Assembly: GCF_040518285.1 (NCBI RefSeq)
Contig: NZ_CP155449.1
Location: forward strand, 558,001 to 622,000
Source of the DNA: Knoellia sp. S7-12
Lineage (GTDB): Bacteria > Actinomycetota > Actinomycetes > Actinomycetales > Dermatophilaceae
Length of the DNA: 64,000 bases
Direction of reading: 5' to 3'
Part shown: one piece after another, positions 1 through 8,962 of the stretch
Position numbering within the stretch: position 1 is the first letter of the stretch
Layout: every line of letters begins with the position of its first letter
Translations under genes and position numbers: made by a program
The notes under the pieces: generated by a model
Told to the model about the DNA's origin: nothing
What the model saw: only the letters and a program-made list of their open reading frames with translations
Databases searched by the model: none

Positions 1-532
1 GGTCGTCGTCAAGATCGACAAGACCGCCCCCACCGTGGCGTTCCATGGCGCAACCGAAGGGGCATCCGTCGGCAACGCTGGCGATGTCTCCTGGACCGCG
101 GTCGATGCGATCTCCGGTATCCAGTCGGTGACCGCGACCCTCGACGGAACCTCCGTCGCGGGCGACCAGCCGGTTGAGCTCTGGCGCCTCTCTCTCGGTG
201 CGCACACGCTCGTCGTGAGCGCCGAGGACAACGCTGGACACGTCACGAGCAAGACCCTCACCTTCACGACGACGACGTCGCTGGCCGAGCTCACCAAGCT
301 CACGCAGCGTCTTGCCGACTCCGGTGAGGTGTCTGCAGCAGGTGAGAAGCAGCTGCTCAAGCGGCTCGAGCAGGCGAAGAAGCACGCGGACGCCGGTCGC
401 GGCCACGCGGCGGCTACCCAGGTGGAGGGCTTCATCTCCCTCCTGGCCAACCGCACGCTCGTCCCCGACGTGACGGCTGCCGCAGCTTTCGACCGCGACG
501 CGAAGGCGGTGATCGCCCAGCTGCGCGGCTGA
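1..532 (+). CDS. C-terminal part of secreted protein with Ig-like and FIMAH-type domains (5' partial)
   Basis: The reading frame is open from base 2, so the gene starts outside the window and only its last 176 residues are seen. The first residues (VVVKIDKTAPTV) are typical of the strand that joins bacterial Ig-like repeats in large cell-surface or secreted enzymes. The next 80 or so residues fit one Ig-like beta-sandwich. The last 80 or so residues are helical (AELTKLTQRLADSGEV, then LLKRLEQAKKH and a late FISLLANR) and resemble the FIMAH domain found at the C-terminus of many secreted Gram-positive hydrolases. The catalytic part, if any, lies upstream, so the function is unknown. A strong hairpin follows the stop. 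Confidence 0.75.
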   Translation, partial: VVVKIDKTAPTVAFHGATEGASVGNAGDVSWTAVDAISGIQSVTATLDGTSVAGDQPVELWRLSLGAHTLVVSAEDNAGHVTSKTLTFTTTTSLAELTKLTQRLADSGEVSAAGEKQLLKRLEQAKKHADAGRGHAAATQVEGFISLLANRTLVPDVTAAAAFDRDAKAVIAQLRG

Positions 533-540
533 TCGGATCC

Positions 541-575
541 GGCCCTGCGGCGGGGACCCTCCCCGCCGCAGGGCC
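541..575 (+). terminator. Rho-independent-like terminator
   Basis: A perfect 15-bp GC-rich stem (541-555 with 561-575) with a 5-nt loop sits 8 bases after the stop of the preceding gene. There is no clear T-run, as is common for actinobacterial terminators. It separates the secreted-protein gene from the ebo-like operon. Confidence 0.75.
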
Positions 576-717
576 CACCCCGGTGCGCGACTCTCACGTT
601 CTGTCGTCGCGACGCCCTAGCCAACTCGCCATCGCCCCGCTCGTCATCGCCCCACCCGCGCCGCCACTCGGCGCGCATCGCCCTTCCACTCCGGGCTCCA
701 ACCCCGAGGAGAACCTC

Positions 718-1884
718 ATGACCTTCACGACCGAACGCACTGGACTTTGGCTGGTCGGCGCTGGCGGATCCGTCGCGACGACCGTCGCCGCGGGCCTCGC
801 CGGCCTGCGTGCCGGTGTCGCTGCCCCCATCGGGCTCGTCACCGCGCAGGCCGCCCTCGAGGGGGCCGACCTCATCGACACCGCAGATCTCGTGACCGGA
901 GGACATGACGTCAGCAACGTCTCCCTCGCCAAGCGTGCGGAGGCCCTGGCCGCAGCCGGGGTCATCCCGCATGACCTGCCCGGCCTCATCGCGCACGACC
1001 TCGACGAGGCGTCCAGCCGCGTCCGTCCCGGCTACACGCTCGGTGCCGAGGACCAGCGCGAGGCCGTCGATCGTCTCGCGGACGACCTGCGCGAGTTCCG
1101 TGAGCGCGAGGGCCTGGCCCGCGTCGTGGTCATCAACGTCTCCTCGACGGAGGCTCCCGTCGTTCCCCAACCGGCCCACGCTGACCGTCAGGCACTCGAC
1201 ATCGCCTGGGATGCGGGGGAGTCCCCACTGCCGCCAAGCTCGGTGTATGCCGCGGCTGCGTTCGCGGCAGGCTGCGCCTTCGTGGACTTCACTCCGTCCG
1301 CGGGTGCGCGCCTTCCGGTGCTCGGCACCTTCGCCGACGAGGCGGGTATGCCGTGGGGCGGCAGTGACGGCAAGACCGGTGAGACGTTGCTCAAGTCGGT
1401 GCTCGCGCCGATGTTTGCGATGCGCTCACTCGACGTGCGCTCCTGGTCCGGAACCAATCTGCTCGGAGGCGGTGACGGCGCGACCCTGGCCTCACCCGAC
1501 GCTCGTCAGAGCAAGATCGACAGCAAGGCCGCCGGGCTCGAGGCTCTCCTCGGACACTCCGTGGAGGGCCCCCTGCACATTGACCACGTGGCCGATCTCG
1601 GTGACTGGAAGACCGCGTGGGACCACGTGACCTTCGCCGGCTTCCTCGGCACCCGGATGACGCTGCAGTTCACGTGGCAGGGGTGTGACTCCGCGCTCGC
1701 GGCACCCCTGGTCATCGACCTCGCCCGGTTGCTCGACCTGGCGATGCGCCGGGGTGAGAGTGGTCCCCTTCCCGCGCTCGGATTCTTCTTCAAGGATCCG
1801 GCAGGGCTGGACGAGCACGCGCTGGCTCCGCAGCACGACCTCCTCGTCCGGTGGGCGACGGAGGGTGCGGACGTTCGCCCATGA
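718..1884 (+). CDS. myo-inositol-1-phosphate synthase-like protein, first gene of an ebo-like operon
   Basis: 388 residues. Start chosen at ATG 718, which has GAGGAG a few bases upstream; the frame is open further upstream but without a good site. An N-terminal NAD-binding Rossmann motif (VGAGGSVATT, residues 13-22) opens the protein. Internal blocks NVSSTEAP, SDGKTGETLLKSVL and GTNLLGGGDGATL match the NAD-binding and catalytic blocks of inositol-3-phosphate synthases, which isomerise glucose-6-phosphate. It overlaps the next gene by ATGA. In cyanobacterial ebo clusters the corresponding slot is usually held by a dehydroquinate-synthase-like EboD; here a MIPS-like enzyme leads the operon. The exact substrate is not proven. 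Confidence 0.8.
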   Translation: MTFTTERTGLWLVGAGGSVATTVAAGLAGLRAGVAAPIGLVTAQAALEGADLIDTADLVTGGHDVSNVSLAKRAEALAAAGVIPHDLPGLIAHDLDEASSRVRPGYTLGAEDQREAVDRLADDLREFREREGLARVVVINVSSTEAPVVPQPAHADRQALDIAWDAGESPLPPSSVYAAAAFAAGCAFVDFTPSAGARLPVLGTFADEAGMPWGGSDGKTGETLLKSVLAPMFAMRSLDVRSWSGTNLLGGGDGATLASPDARQSKIDSKAAGLEALLGHSVEGPLHIDHVADLGDWKTAWDHVTFAGFLGTRMTLQFTWQGCDSALAAPLVIDLARLLDLAMRRGESGPLPALGFFFKDPAGLDEHALAPQHDLLVRWATEGADVRP

Positions 1885-2819
1885 CGTCCCTGCGTGACCT
1901 GGCAGAGCTCGTGCGAGCGCCCGCGGGCCTGACCGTGCCCAGCGACACCCTCGCGGGTGCCGCCAGCGCAGGGTGGCCTGCGGGTCGCCGCACTGCTCTG
2001 CTGCCCCTTGCCTCGGTTTCGCTCTATTGGGCCGGGATGGCCCTCAACGACTGGGCCGACCGAGACCTGGACGCCGTCGAACGCCCCGAGCGCCCCATCC
2101 CCTCCGGTCGAGTGACCCCGGGGACCGCACTGGCTCTCGCCACGGGGCTCACCGCCGCCGGGGTGGGCCTCGCCGCCGTCGCAGGAGGTGCGCCGGCCGC
2201 TGCGGTGGCGGGCGTGCTGTCCGGTGCCGTCTGGACCTATGACCTCTCGGCGAAATCAGGGCCCGGGAGCACCGCCGTCATGGCGAGTACCCGGGGGCTC
2301 GACGTCCTCCTGGGTGCGGCGGCCGGCGGCCTGCCTGCCCTTCGACACGCAGTCGCCCCTGCAGCCCTTCTCGCTGCGCACACCGCGGGCGTCACCGCTT
2401 TGAGTCGCGGTGAAGTCCATGGGACGAAGCCTGAGACTGCCCGAGGCGCCGTCAGTCTGACGGCAGTCGTCAGCACCCTCGTTCCCGTCCTCGCGTCATC
2501 ACGCGCCCTGACCCTGGACCGCTCGCGGCCAGAGGCGCGCGCGGGCCAGGGTCGTGGAAGCCGGGACGGCTGGGTGGCGATGGGCGTCGCGATCGCCGCG
2601 GCAACGGCATACGCAAGCTCTGTCGGACGGGCGCAGGCTGCGGCGGCGACCGATCCCGGCGCGGCGACGACCCGCCGTGCCACGGTTGCCGGGATCAAAG
2701 GGATGGTGCCGCTCCAGTCGGCACTGGTCGCCTCGGCGGGTGAGGCACGGGCGGCTCTGGCACTCGGGGCGCTCTCGTGGGCCGCACGGTCAGCGATGCG
2801 CAAGGGGTCACCGACGTGA
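1881..2819 (+). CDS. eboC: UbiA-family prenyltransferase, EboC-like (SCO3242 type)
   Basis: 312 residues, a polytopic membrane protein. ATG 1881 overlaps the upstream stop (ATGA). Residues near 55-65 carry the aspartate-rich motif NDWADRDLD, which in UbiA enzymes binds Mg-prenyl-diphosphate, followed by RPERPIPSGRV, typical of the family. A second, weaker region (YDLSAKSGPGS) stands where the second aspartate-rich loop would be. Hydrophobic Ala/Val/Leu-rich segments make up most of the rest. In ebo clusters this gene is EboC. The natural acceptor is not known. The gene is translationally coupled on both sides. Confidence 0.85.
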   Translation: MTSLRDLAELVRAPAGLTVPSDTLAGAASAGWPAGRRTALLPLASVSLYWAGMALNDWADRDLDAVERPERPIPSGRVTPGTALALATGLTAAGVGLAAVAGGAPAAAVAGVLSGAVWTYDLSAKSGPGSTAVMASTRGLDVLLGAAAGGLPALRHAVAPAALLAAHTAGVTALSRGEVHGTKPETARGAVSLTAVVSTLVPVLASSRALTLDRSRPEARAGQGRGSRDGWVAMGVAIAAATAYASSVGRAQAAAATDPGAATTRRATVAGIKGMVPLQSALVASAGEARAALALGALSWAARSAMRKGSPT

Positions 2820-3679
2820 GTGGGTTGCGATTCGGCTACGGACTCAACGGGTTCACCGACCACCGGCTGCCCGACGCCCTCGCGGTTCTTGCCGACCTGG
2901 GCTACGACGGCGTGGCGATCACCCTCGACCACGCGCACCTCGACCCCATCGGGGCCGGACTCGCACAGCGCGTGGCACTGGCCGCGCGGCTGCTGGCCCG
3001 CCACGGACTCGACGTCGTTGTCGAGACCGGCGGTCGCTATGTGCTCGACCCCCGACGCAAGCACCACCCGACCTTCGTGAGCGACGAGGGCCGGGAGCGT
3101 CGTATCGACCTCGTTGCCACCGCCCTGCGCATCGCGCCCGATCTGGGTGCTCGCGTCGTCTCGTGCTGGAGCGGCACGTTGCCGGAGTCGGCCACCGCCG
3201 AGCAAGGGCGGGCTCGGGTCGATCACGCGGTGACCAGTCTGTTGCCCGTCGCCGAGGCCGCCGGGGTGACGCTCGCGCTGGAGCCGGAGCCGGGGATGTT
3301 CCTCGAGCGGGTAGGAGACGTCGTCGGGCTTCTCGACCGGTTGGACCGCCCCGCGGCACTCGCGCTGACCATCGACGTCGGTCACCTCACCTGCACGGAG
3401 GACGAGCCCCCGGGGTCGGTGATTCGGGGGGCCGGGCACCTCGTCGCCAACGTGCAGATCGATGACATGCGCCGCGGGGTCCACGAGCATCTGCCGTTTG
3501 GCGACGGCGAGGTCGACCTGCCCGACGTGCTCGCGGCTCTGGGCGACATCGGCTACGGCGGGCTCGTGCACGTCGAGCTGCCCCGGCACTCGCATGCCGC
3601 ACCGGTGCTCGCCGAGCGGAGCCTGCGCGCCCTGCGCCTTGCCGAGGCCGACGCTCGCCAACTCGAGAAGAGGATCTGA
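2816..3679 (+). CDS. sugar phosphate isomerase/epimerase-like TIM barrel
   Basis: 287 residues. GTG 2816 overlaps the previous stop (GTGA) and has AAGGGG upstream; the open frame further 5' lies inside the prenyltransferase. The sequence is a xylose-isomerase-like TIM barrel: FGYGLNGFTDHRL at the N-terminus, then the usual metal-ligand regions LALEPEPGMF, IDVGHLTCTED, NVQIDDMRRGVHEHLPFG and GLVHVELPRHSH. These supply the Glu/Asp/His ligands expected for a divalent-metal isomerase. Such a protein accompanies UbiA, EboA and EboB in actinobacterial ebo-like clusters. The substrate is unknown. A second member of the fold ends the operon at 7905-8912. Confidence 0.82.
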   Translation: MSGLRFGYGLNGFTDHRLPDALAVLADLGYDGVAITLDHAHLDPIGAGLAQRVALAARLLARHGLDVVVETGGRYVLDPRRKHHPTFVSDEGRERRIDLVATALRIAPDLGARVVSCWSGTLPESATAEQGRARVDHAVTSLLPVAEAAGVTLALEPEPGMFLERVGDVVGLLDRLDRPAALALTIDVGHLTCTEDEPPGSVIRGAGHLVANVQIDDMRRGVHEHLPFGDGEVDLPDVLAALGDIGYGGLVHVELPRHSHAAPVLAERSLRALRLAEADARQLEKRI

Positions 3680-3680
3680 C

Positions 3681-4265
3681 ATGGGATGGAAGGACGACGC
3701 CAGGCACGTGGTGGCGAACGACGCCGAGGCGGTGCTCAGCCTTTTCCCGGGTGCGGCCCGTCACGCCCGCGCGGAGGGGGACGATGGCGAGGCCGTGCGG
3801 GTCGAGCTGCTCGAGGCGATTCCCGGCGAACTCGACGACGTCGTGAGGATCACCTCGACGCTCTACAGCCGGGGCGACAGTGCCGAGAAGCAGGCGGTGC
3901 TCGCGGCGCTACCCAGCCTTGACCGGGCGACCACCGCGCGACCAGCCGTCGGCGATGCGCTCCTTCTGCTCGTGCGAGATGCGTTGCGCACCAATGACAC
4001 TCGGCTCGTCGCCCGTGCCCTCGGGGCGTATGCCGCCACGCACCTCGACGACGCCGCCTGGCGCCAAGGAGTGGTCAAGGCGATCTTCATGGGAATCCCC
4101 CTCGACACCGTCGCCGACCTCGAACGACGCACCGACGACGAGCTGCGCCGGATGGTGAGTGACTTCATCGACGAGCGACAGGCGGCGGGGCGCGACGTGC
4201 CGGCCGACGCACAGCGGATCGTCTTCACCGACCAGGACACCTCAACCCCCGGGAGCAGCAGATGA
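3681..4265 (+). CDS. eboA: EboA domain-containing protein
   Basis: 194 residues, mostly alpha-helical, no membrane segments or signal peptide. ATG 3681 lies one base after the previous stop. The C-terminal half is the recognisable EboA block: a segment around AYAATHLDDAAWRQGVVKA, then IFMGIPLDTVADLERRTD, and a final DELRRMVSDFIDERQAAGR. EboA has no known enzymatic activity; in cyanobacteria the ebo genes are needed to get the scytonemin precursor to the periplasm. Overlaps eboB by ATGA. Confidence 0.88.
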   Translation: MGWKDDARHVVANDAEAVLSLFPGAARHARAEGDDGEAVRVELLEAIPGELDDVVRITSTLYSRGDSAEKQAVLAALPSLDRATTARPAVGDALLLLVRDALRTNDTRLVARALGAYAATHLDDAAWRQGVVKAIFMGIPLDTVADLERRTDDELRRMVSDFIDERQAAGRDVPADAQRIVFTDQDTSTPGSSR

Positions 4266-5209
4266 GAATCTTCGACCCGCATATCCACATGACCTCGCGG
4301 ACGACCGATGACTACGAGCGGATGCACGCCGCCGGGGTGCGCGCGGTCGTCGAGCCGTCGTTCTGGCTCGGGCAGCCGCGCACCAGTGTCGAGACGTTCT
4401 GCGACTACTTCGACGCGCTGCTCGGGTGGGAGCCCTTCCGGGCGCAGCAGTTCGGTATTCAGCACTTCGCGACCATCGGCCTCAACCCCAAGGAAGCCAA
4501 TGACGAGCGCTGCCGCGCGGTCCTGGACGAGTTGCCCCGCTATCTCGTCAAGGACCGGGTCGTCGCCGTCGGCGAGCTCGGCTACGACTCGATGACTGCC
4601 GAGGAGGACGAGGTCTTCGCCCACCAGCTGGGTCTGGCGCGGGAGCACGGGCTGCCCGCGCTCGTGCACACGCCTCACCGCGACAAGCTTGCTGGCACGC
4701 GGCGCACGCTTGACGTCGTGCGCGAGTCGGGGCTTCCCGCCGAACGGGTTCTCGTCGACCACCTCAACGAGGTCACGGTCGGCGTCGTCGCCGGAAGCGG
4801 TTGCTGGATGGGGTTCTCGATCTATCCCGACACCAAGATGGACCCGCAGCGCATGGTCGCGATCCTGCAGGAGCACGGCACCGAGCGGATGGTCGTCAAC
4901 TCGGCCGCCGACTGGGGGCGCAGCGACCCGCTGCTCACCGTGCGTACGGCCGAGGCCATGCTCGCCGCAGACTTCTCCGGCGACGACGTCGACAAGGTCC
5001 TGTGGCGCAACCCGGTGGAGTTCTACGGCCAGAGCGGGCGCCTCGACCTCGAGGACGTCGACCTGTATGCCGTCGCCTCACCTACGGATTCACCTACCGC
5101 CTCCCCGGAGGGCGAATTCGTGGGCGCGTCGGCCGGTGCGCCCATGGGCGCGCCGACGGGTGCAACCTTCGAGGGCAACTCCGTGCTCCGCGGCTCCAAG
5201 GAGAGCTGA
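4262..5209 (+). CDS. eboB: TatD-family metal-dependent hydrolase, EboB-like
   Basis: 315 residues. The start overlaps eboA (ATGA). The N-terminal FDPHIHMTSR carries the HxH metal motif of the amidohydrolase/TatD superfamily; GELGYDSM, ALVHTPH and NSAADWGRSDPL continue the barrel, supplying the Glu, His and Asp ligands. The last 45 or so residues, rich in Ala, Gly, Pro and Ser (GASAGAPMGAPTGA), are a low-complexity tail that looks like an accessory extension. In ebo clusters this is EboB. Substrate unknown. One base separates it from eboE. Confidence 0.85.
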   Translation: MRIFDPHIHMTSRTTDDYERMHAAGVRAVVEPSFWLGQPRTSVETFCDYFDALLGWEPFRAQQFGIQHFATIGLNPKEANDERCRAVLDELPRYLVKDRVVAVGELGYDSMTAEEDEVFAHQLGLAREHGLPALVHTPHRDKLAGTRRTLDVVRESGLPAERVLVDHLNEVTVGVVAGSGCWMGFSIYPDTKMDPQRMVAILQEHGTERMVVNSAADWGRSDPLLTVRTAEAMLAADFSGDDVDKVLWRNPVEFYGQSGRLDLEDVDLYAVASPTDSPTASPEGEFVGASAGAPMGAPTGATFEGNSVLRGSKES

Positions 5210-5210
5210 A

Positions 5211-6404
5211 GTGCGCCTCCTCCATGCTGACGGCACAGTCGTACACCTCGCCTACTGCACCAATGTGCATGCCGGCGACAGCCTCGACGACGTCCTCGCC
5301 CACCTCGACCGCTTCGTGCTGCCGGTGCGCAAGCACCTGGGGTCCGATCTCCTCGGGGTCGGTCTGTGGCTCGCAGCCCCGGCCGCCCACGAGCTCGCGC
5401 AGGACGCCACGGCCACGAATGGGTTGCGCCGAGCCCTCACCCATCGGGGCCTGGAAACAGTGACGCTCAACGGTTTTCCCTACCGCGGCTTCCAGGAGCC
5501 GGTGGTCAAACAGCGCGTCTACCACCCCGACTGGTCGGAGCAGGAACGACTGGACTACACGGTCGACTGCGCTGCGGTGTTGGCCCAGCTGCTGCCCGAC
5601 GACGCGGCCCGGGGGAGCGTGTCGACCCTGCCGTTCGCGTGGCGCACGCCCTGGGACGGTGGTCAGCACCAAGCCGCTCTGGACAACCTGGGTCGCCTCT
5701 CTGACGCCCTCGAGGGCATGGAGACCCGCACCGGCCGCGTCGTGCGCGTCGGTCTGGAACCCGAGCCCGGGTGCGTGGTGGAGACGACGGCCGAGGCAGT
5801 GGAGCGGTTGGCCGGCGTCAACGCCGAGCGCATCGGAGTCAGCCTCGACCTCTGCCACCTCGCGGTCGGCTTCGAGGACCCGGCGGAGGCACGTGATCGC
5901 ATAGCGGGGGCGGGGCTCCCGGTCACCAAGGCCCAGATCTCTGCAGCCGTGCACGCCGACGACCCGACTGATCCCGCGACCCGGCGGGCACTGGCCGAAT
6001 TCGACGAGGTGCGGTTCCTCCACCAGGTGCGCGGACGGCATACCGACGGGTCGATCTCTGCGCGCGACGACCTTCCGGAAGCCCTCGGCGGCAGCGACCC
6101 TCTCGAGGAACTCTCCGACGACGGTTCAGCCGTTCCGTGGCGCGTGCACTTCCACGTGCCACTCGATCTCGATCCCGAACCGCCGCTTCGCGCGACCCGC
6201 GACCACACCGTGGCCTCGCTCGATGCCCTCGTCGGTGGCGAGCACGCCGTGACCGATCACCTCGAGGTGGAGACCTACACCTGGGGTGTGCTGCCCGACG
6301 CGGCCCGCCCCCGCACCGACGATGACCTCTCCCGGCGGATCGCCGGCGAGATCGCCTGGGTGCGCGACCAGCTGCTCGACCTCGGACTGAAGGAGACCCC
6401 GTGA
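5211..6404 (+). CDS. eboE: EboE-like metabolite traffic protein (TIM-barrel)
   Basis: 397 residues. GTG 5211 is used, one base after the eboB stop; the frame runs open through eboB but has no other plausible start. The N-terminus (HLAYCTNVHAGDSLDDVLAHL) is the hallmark of EboE. A xylose-isomerase-like barrel follows, with VGLEPEPGCVVETTAEAV, VSLDLCHLAVGFEDP, KAQISAAVHADDP and WRVHFHVPLDL carrying the presumed metal ligands. Its role in the Ebo route is not biochemically known. It overlaps the next gene (GTGA). Confidence 0.88.
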   Translation: MRLLHADGTVVHLAYCTNVHAGDSLDDVLAHLDRFVLPVRKHLGSDLLGVGLWLAAPAAHELAQDATATNGLRRALTHRGLETVTLNGFPYRGFQEPVVKQRVYHPDWSEQERLDYTVDCAAVLAQLLPDDAARGSVSTLPFAWRTPWDGGQHQAALDNLGRLSDALEGMETRTGRVVRVGLEPEPGCVVETTAEAVERLAGVNAERIGVSLDLCHLAVGFEDPAEARDRIAGAGLPVTKAQISAAVHADDPTDPATRRALAEFDEVRFLHQVRGRHTDGSISARDDLPEALGGSDPLEELSDDGSAVPWRVHFHVPLDLDPEPPLRATRDHTVASLDALVGGEHAVTDHLEVETYTWGVLPDAARPRTDDDLSRRIAGEIAWVRDQLLDLGLKETP

Positions 6405-7834
6405 CCACGACCGCCCCCCGCCAGGTTGCCCCCGTACCCGCGGGCGGAGTAGCGCCCACGCCAGTGCTCCTGCTGGACGTCGTCGGACTCACGCCCCGCG
6501 CACTCAACGACATGCCCCGCCTCCGGGAGCTCGCCGAGGCGGGAAGCCGCGCCACTCTGGGCACGGTCCTGCCGGCCGTCACCTGCTCGGTGCAGTCGAC
6601 CATCCTCACGGGCACGCTGCCGAGCGAACACGGCGTCGTCGGCAACGGCTGGTTCTTCCGGGACCTCGGCGAGATCATGTTCTGGCGCCAGCCGAACAGC
6701 CTCGTCGAGGGCGAGAAGCTCTGGGACTCGCTGCGTCGCGCCTACCCCGATGCCAAGGTCGCCAACGTGTGCTGGTGGTACGCGATGGGCATGGACGTCG
6801 ACACGGTCGTGACTCCTCGGCCCGTCTATCACGCCGACGGACGCAAGAGTCCTGACTGCTACACCCGTCCCACCTGGCTGCGCGATGAGCTGACCCAGGC
6901 CCTTGGCCAGTTCCCGTTGTTCCAGTACTGGGGGCCCACAGCGGCCATCGCGTCATCGCGGTGGATCGTCGAGGCGACCCGGCGGATCATGCCCCACCAC
7001 GACCTCACGATGGCCTACGTCCCGCACCTCGACTACGACCTCCAGCGGTTCGGGCCGCGGTCGCCGCAGGCCTCCGCCGCAGCGGCAGAACTGGACGCCG
7101 TGCTCGCGCCCCTGCTCGACGACGCGGCCCGGCTCGGCATCGAGGTGGTCGTGCTCAGTGAGTACGGCATCACCGAGGTCGACCGCCCGGTTCACCTCAA
7201 CCGGGTGCTGCGACGCGCCGGGCTGCTCGAGGTGCACACACAGGAGGGCATGGAGTACCTGGACCCGTGGGCCTCGCCAGCCTTCGCCGTGGCCGACCAC
7301 CAGGTTGCGCACGTCTACATCCAGGACGCCGAGCGACACGAGGAGGTTCGCACCCTTCTCGAGGCCACTCCCGGTGTGGAGCAGGTGCTCGATCGCGAGG
7401 CCCAGGCGGTGCACGGGCTCGACCACGAGCGCAGCGGGGACCTCGTCGTCGTCGCCGAGGACCGGGCCTGGTTCACCTACTACTACTGGCTCGAGGACGC
7501 TCGGGCTCCCGACTTCGCTCGCGGCGTCGAGATCCATCGCAAGCCGGGCTACGACCCCGCTGAACTGTTCTTCGACCCTGCCGACAGGACGGCCAAGGCG
7601 CGTGCCGGGCTATCGCTCGTGCGAAAGAAGGTCGGACTGCGCTACTCGATGAAGGTCGTGCCGCTCGACGCCCGCTGGGTGAAGGGAAGTCACGGGCGGC
7701 TGCCGGAGGACCCGGCCGACGGACCTGTCCTGATCACCTCCACGCCGGGTCAACTGCGTGAGACGGTGGCAGCGACCGAGGTGCGTGACCTCGTCCTGCG
7801 GGCCGCGGGTGTCGAGGCTGCCTTGACCCACTGA
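6401..7834 (+). CDS. eboF: alkaline-phosphatase-superfamily protein, EboF-like (nucleotide pyrophosphatase/phosphodiesterase fold)
   Basis: 477 residues, GTG 6401 overlapping the eboE stop. No signal peptide is seen, so the product is probably cytoplasmic. The block [19 protein letters not shown] matches the nucleophile region of NPP-type phosphodiesterases, and [12 protein letters not shown] supplies an Asp/His pair. The usual SDHGM metal motif reads SEYGI here (about 7154-7168), so one aspartate is Glu and the histidine is Tyr; [11 protein letters not shown] follows later. This may be normal for EboF or may signal changed metal binding. Last of the seven tightly coupled ebo-like genes. Confidence 0.82.
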   Translation: MTTTAPRQVAPVPAGGVAPTPVLLLDVVGLTPRALNDMPRLRELAEAGSRATLGTVLPAVTCSVQSTILTGTLPSEHGVVGNGWFFRDLGEIMFWRQPNSLVEGEKLWDSLRRAYPDAKVANVCWWYAMGMDVDTVVTPRPVYHADGRKSPDCYTRPTWLRDELTQALGQFPLFQYWGPTAAIASSRWIVEATRRIMPHHDLTMAYVPHLDYDLQRFGPRSPQASAAAAELDAVLAPLLDDAARLGIEVVVLSEYGITEVDRPVHLNRVLRRAGLLEVHTQEGMEYLDPWASPAFAVADHQVAHVYIQDAERHEEVRTLLEATPGVEQVLDREAQAVHGLDHERSGDLVVVAEDRAWFTYYYWLEDARAPDFARGVEIHRKPGYDPAELFFDPADRTAKARAGLSLVRKKVGLRYSMKVVPLDARWVKGSHGRLPEDPADGPVLITSTPGQLRETVAATEVRDLVLRAAGVEAALTH

Positions 7835-7904
7835 CGGATCGACCAGCATTGCGTTGCAACCACTTTCACACTCCCGCACCACCCCGATTGCTAGGAGCGC
7901 CACG

Positions 7905-8912
7905 ATGACCCGTCCGATCACCCTCTTCACCGGCCAGTGGGCCGACCTGCCCTTCGAAGAGGTGTGCCGTCTGGCCGCTTCGTGGGGCTACGACGGCCTT
8001 GAGATCGCCTGCTGGGGCGACCACTTCGAGGTCGACCGCGCACTGGCCGAGGACGACTATGTGGCCGGACGTCGCGAGATCCTCGAGCGTCACGGACTCG
8101 GCGTCTGGGCGATCTCGAATCACCTTGTGGGACAGGCGGTCTGCGACGACCCGATCGACCAGCGCCACAAGGACATCTTGCCGGCGGACATCTGGGGTGA
8201 CGGCGACCCCGAGGGTGTGCGGCAGCGGGCCGCTCAGCGGATGGCCGACACCGCGCGGGCTGCGGCCAAGCTCGGCGTCGACGTCGTCATCGGCTTCACC
8301 GGGTCGGCCATCTGGAAGTACGTCGCGATGTTCCCGCCGGTGTCGGCGCAGACGATCGACGCGGGCTACCAGGACTTCGCCGACCGGTGGAACCCGATCC
8401 TCGACGTCTATGACGAGGTCGGTGTGCGGTTCGCCCACGAGGTGCACCCGAGCGAGATCGCCTACGACCACTGGACGACGGTGCGCACCCTCGAGGCGAT
8501 CGGGCACCGTCCGGCGTTCGGGCTCAACTGGGACCCGTCGCACATGGTCTGGCAGGACCTCGACCCCGTCGCGTTCATCTGGGACTTCCAGGATCGGATC
8601 TATCACGTCGACTGCAAGGACGTGAGGATGCGAGTGGGCAACGGCCGCAACGGAAGGCTGTCGTCCCACCTGCCCTGGAACGACCCCCGCCGCGGTTGGG
8701 ACTTCGTCTCGACCGGACATGGCGACGTGCCGTGGGAGGACTGCTTCAGGACGCTCGGTGCGATCGGCTACTCCGGCCCCATCTCGGTGGAGTGGGAGGA
8801 CGCCGGCATGGACCGCCTCGTCGGCGCGGCCGAAGCTGTCGGCTTCGTGCGTCGACTCGCGTTCGAGGCTCCGGAGGCCTCCTTCGACTCAGCCTTCAGC
8901 TCGGGTGACTGA
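7905..8912 (+). CDS. sugar phosphate isomerase/epimerase-like TIM barrel
   Basis: 335 residues. Start ATG 7905 has AGGAG five to nine bases upstream; it lies 70 bases after eboF, so it may have its own ribosome entry but probably shares the transcript. [20 protein letters not shown] and [17 protein letters not shown] are typical of the family; [44 protein letters not shown] and [12 protein letters not shown] carry the four expected metal ligands. It is more like the inositol-catabolism/dehydrogenase-associated isomerases than the one at 2816. Given the MIPS-like first gene, a substrate of inositol or sugar-phosphate type is possible; this is inference. Confidence 0.82.
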   Translation: MTRPITLFTGQWADLPFEEVCRLAASWGYDGLEIACWGDHFEVDRALAEDDYVAGRREILERHGLGVWAISNHLVGQAVCDDPIDQRHKDILPADIWGDGDPEGVRQRAAQRMADTARAAAKLGVDVVIGFTGSAIWKYVAMFPPVSAQTIDAGYQDFADRWNPILDVYDEVGVRFAHEVHPSEIAYDHWTTVRTLEAIGHRPAFGLNWDPSHMVWQDLDPVAFIWDFQDRIYHVDCKDVRMRVGNGRNGRLSSHLPWNDPRRGWDFVSTGHGDVPWEDCFRTLGAIGYSGPISVEWEDAGMDRLVGAAEAVGFVRRLAFEAPEASFDSAFSSGD

Positions 8913-8949
8913 CAGCGGCGTATGCCGTCAGCTCGCCTTGCGCTCGCAC

Positions 8950-8955
8950 TAGAGT
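8950..8955 (+). promoter_or_regulatory. -10-like hexamer TAGAGT, possible leaderless start
   Basis: TAGAGT lies 7 bases before the GTG at 8963, placing a predicted transcription start at or next to the start codon. No Shine-Dalgarno sequence is present between them. Confidence 0.45.
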
Positions 8956-8962
8956 TCCGAGG

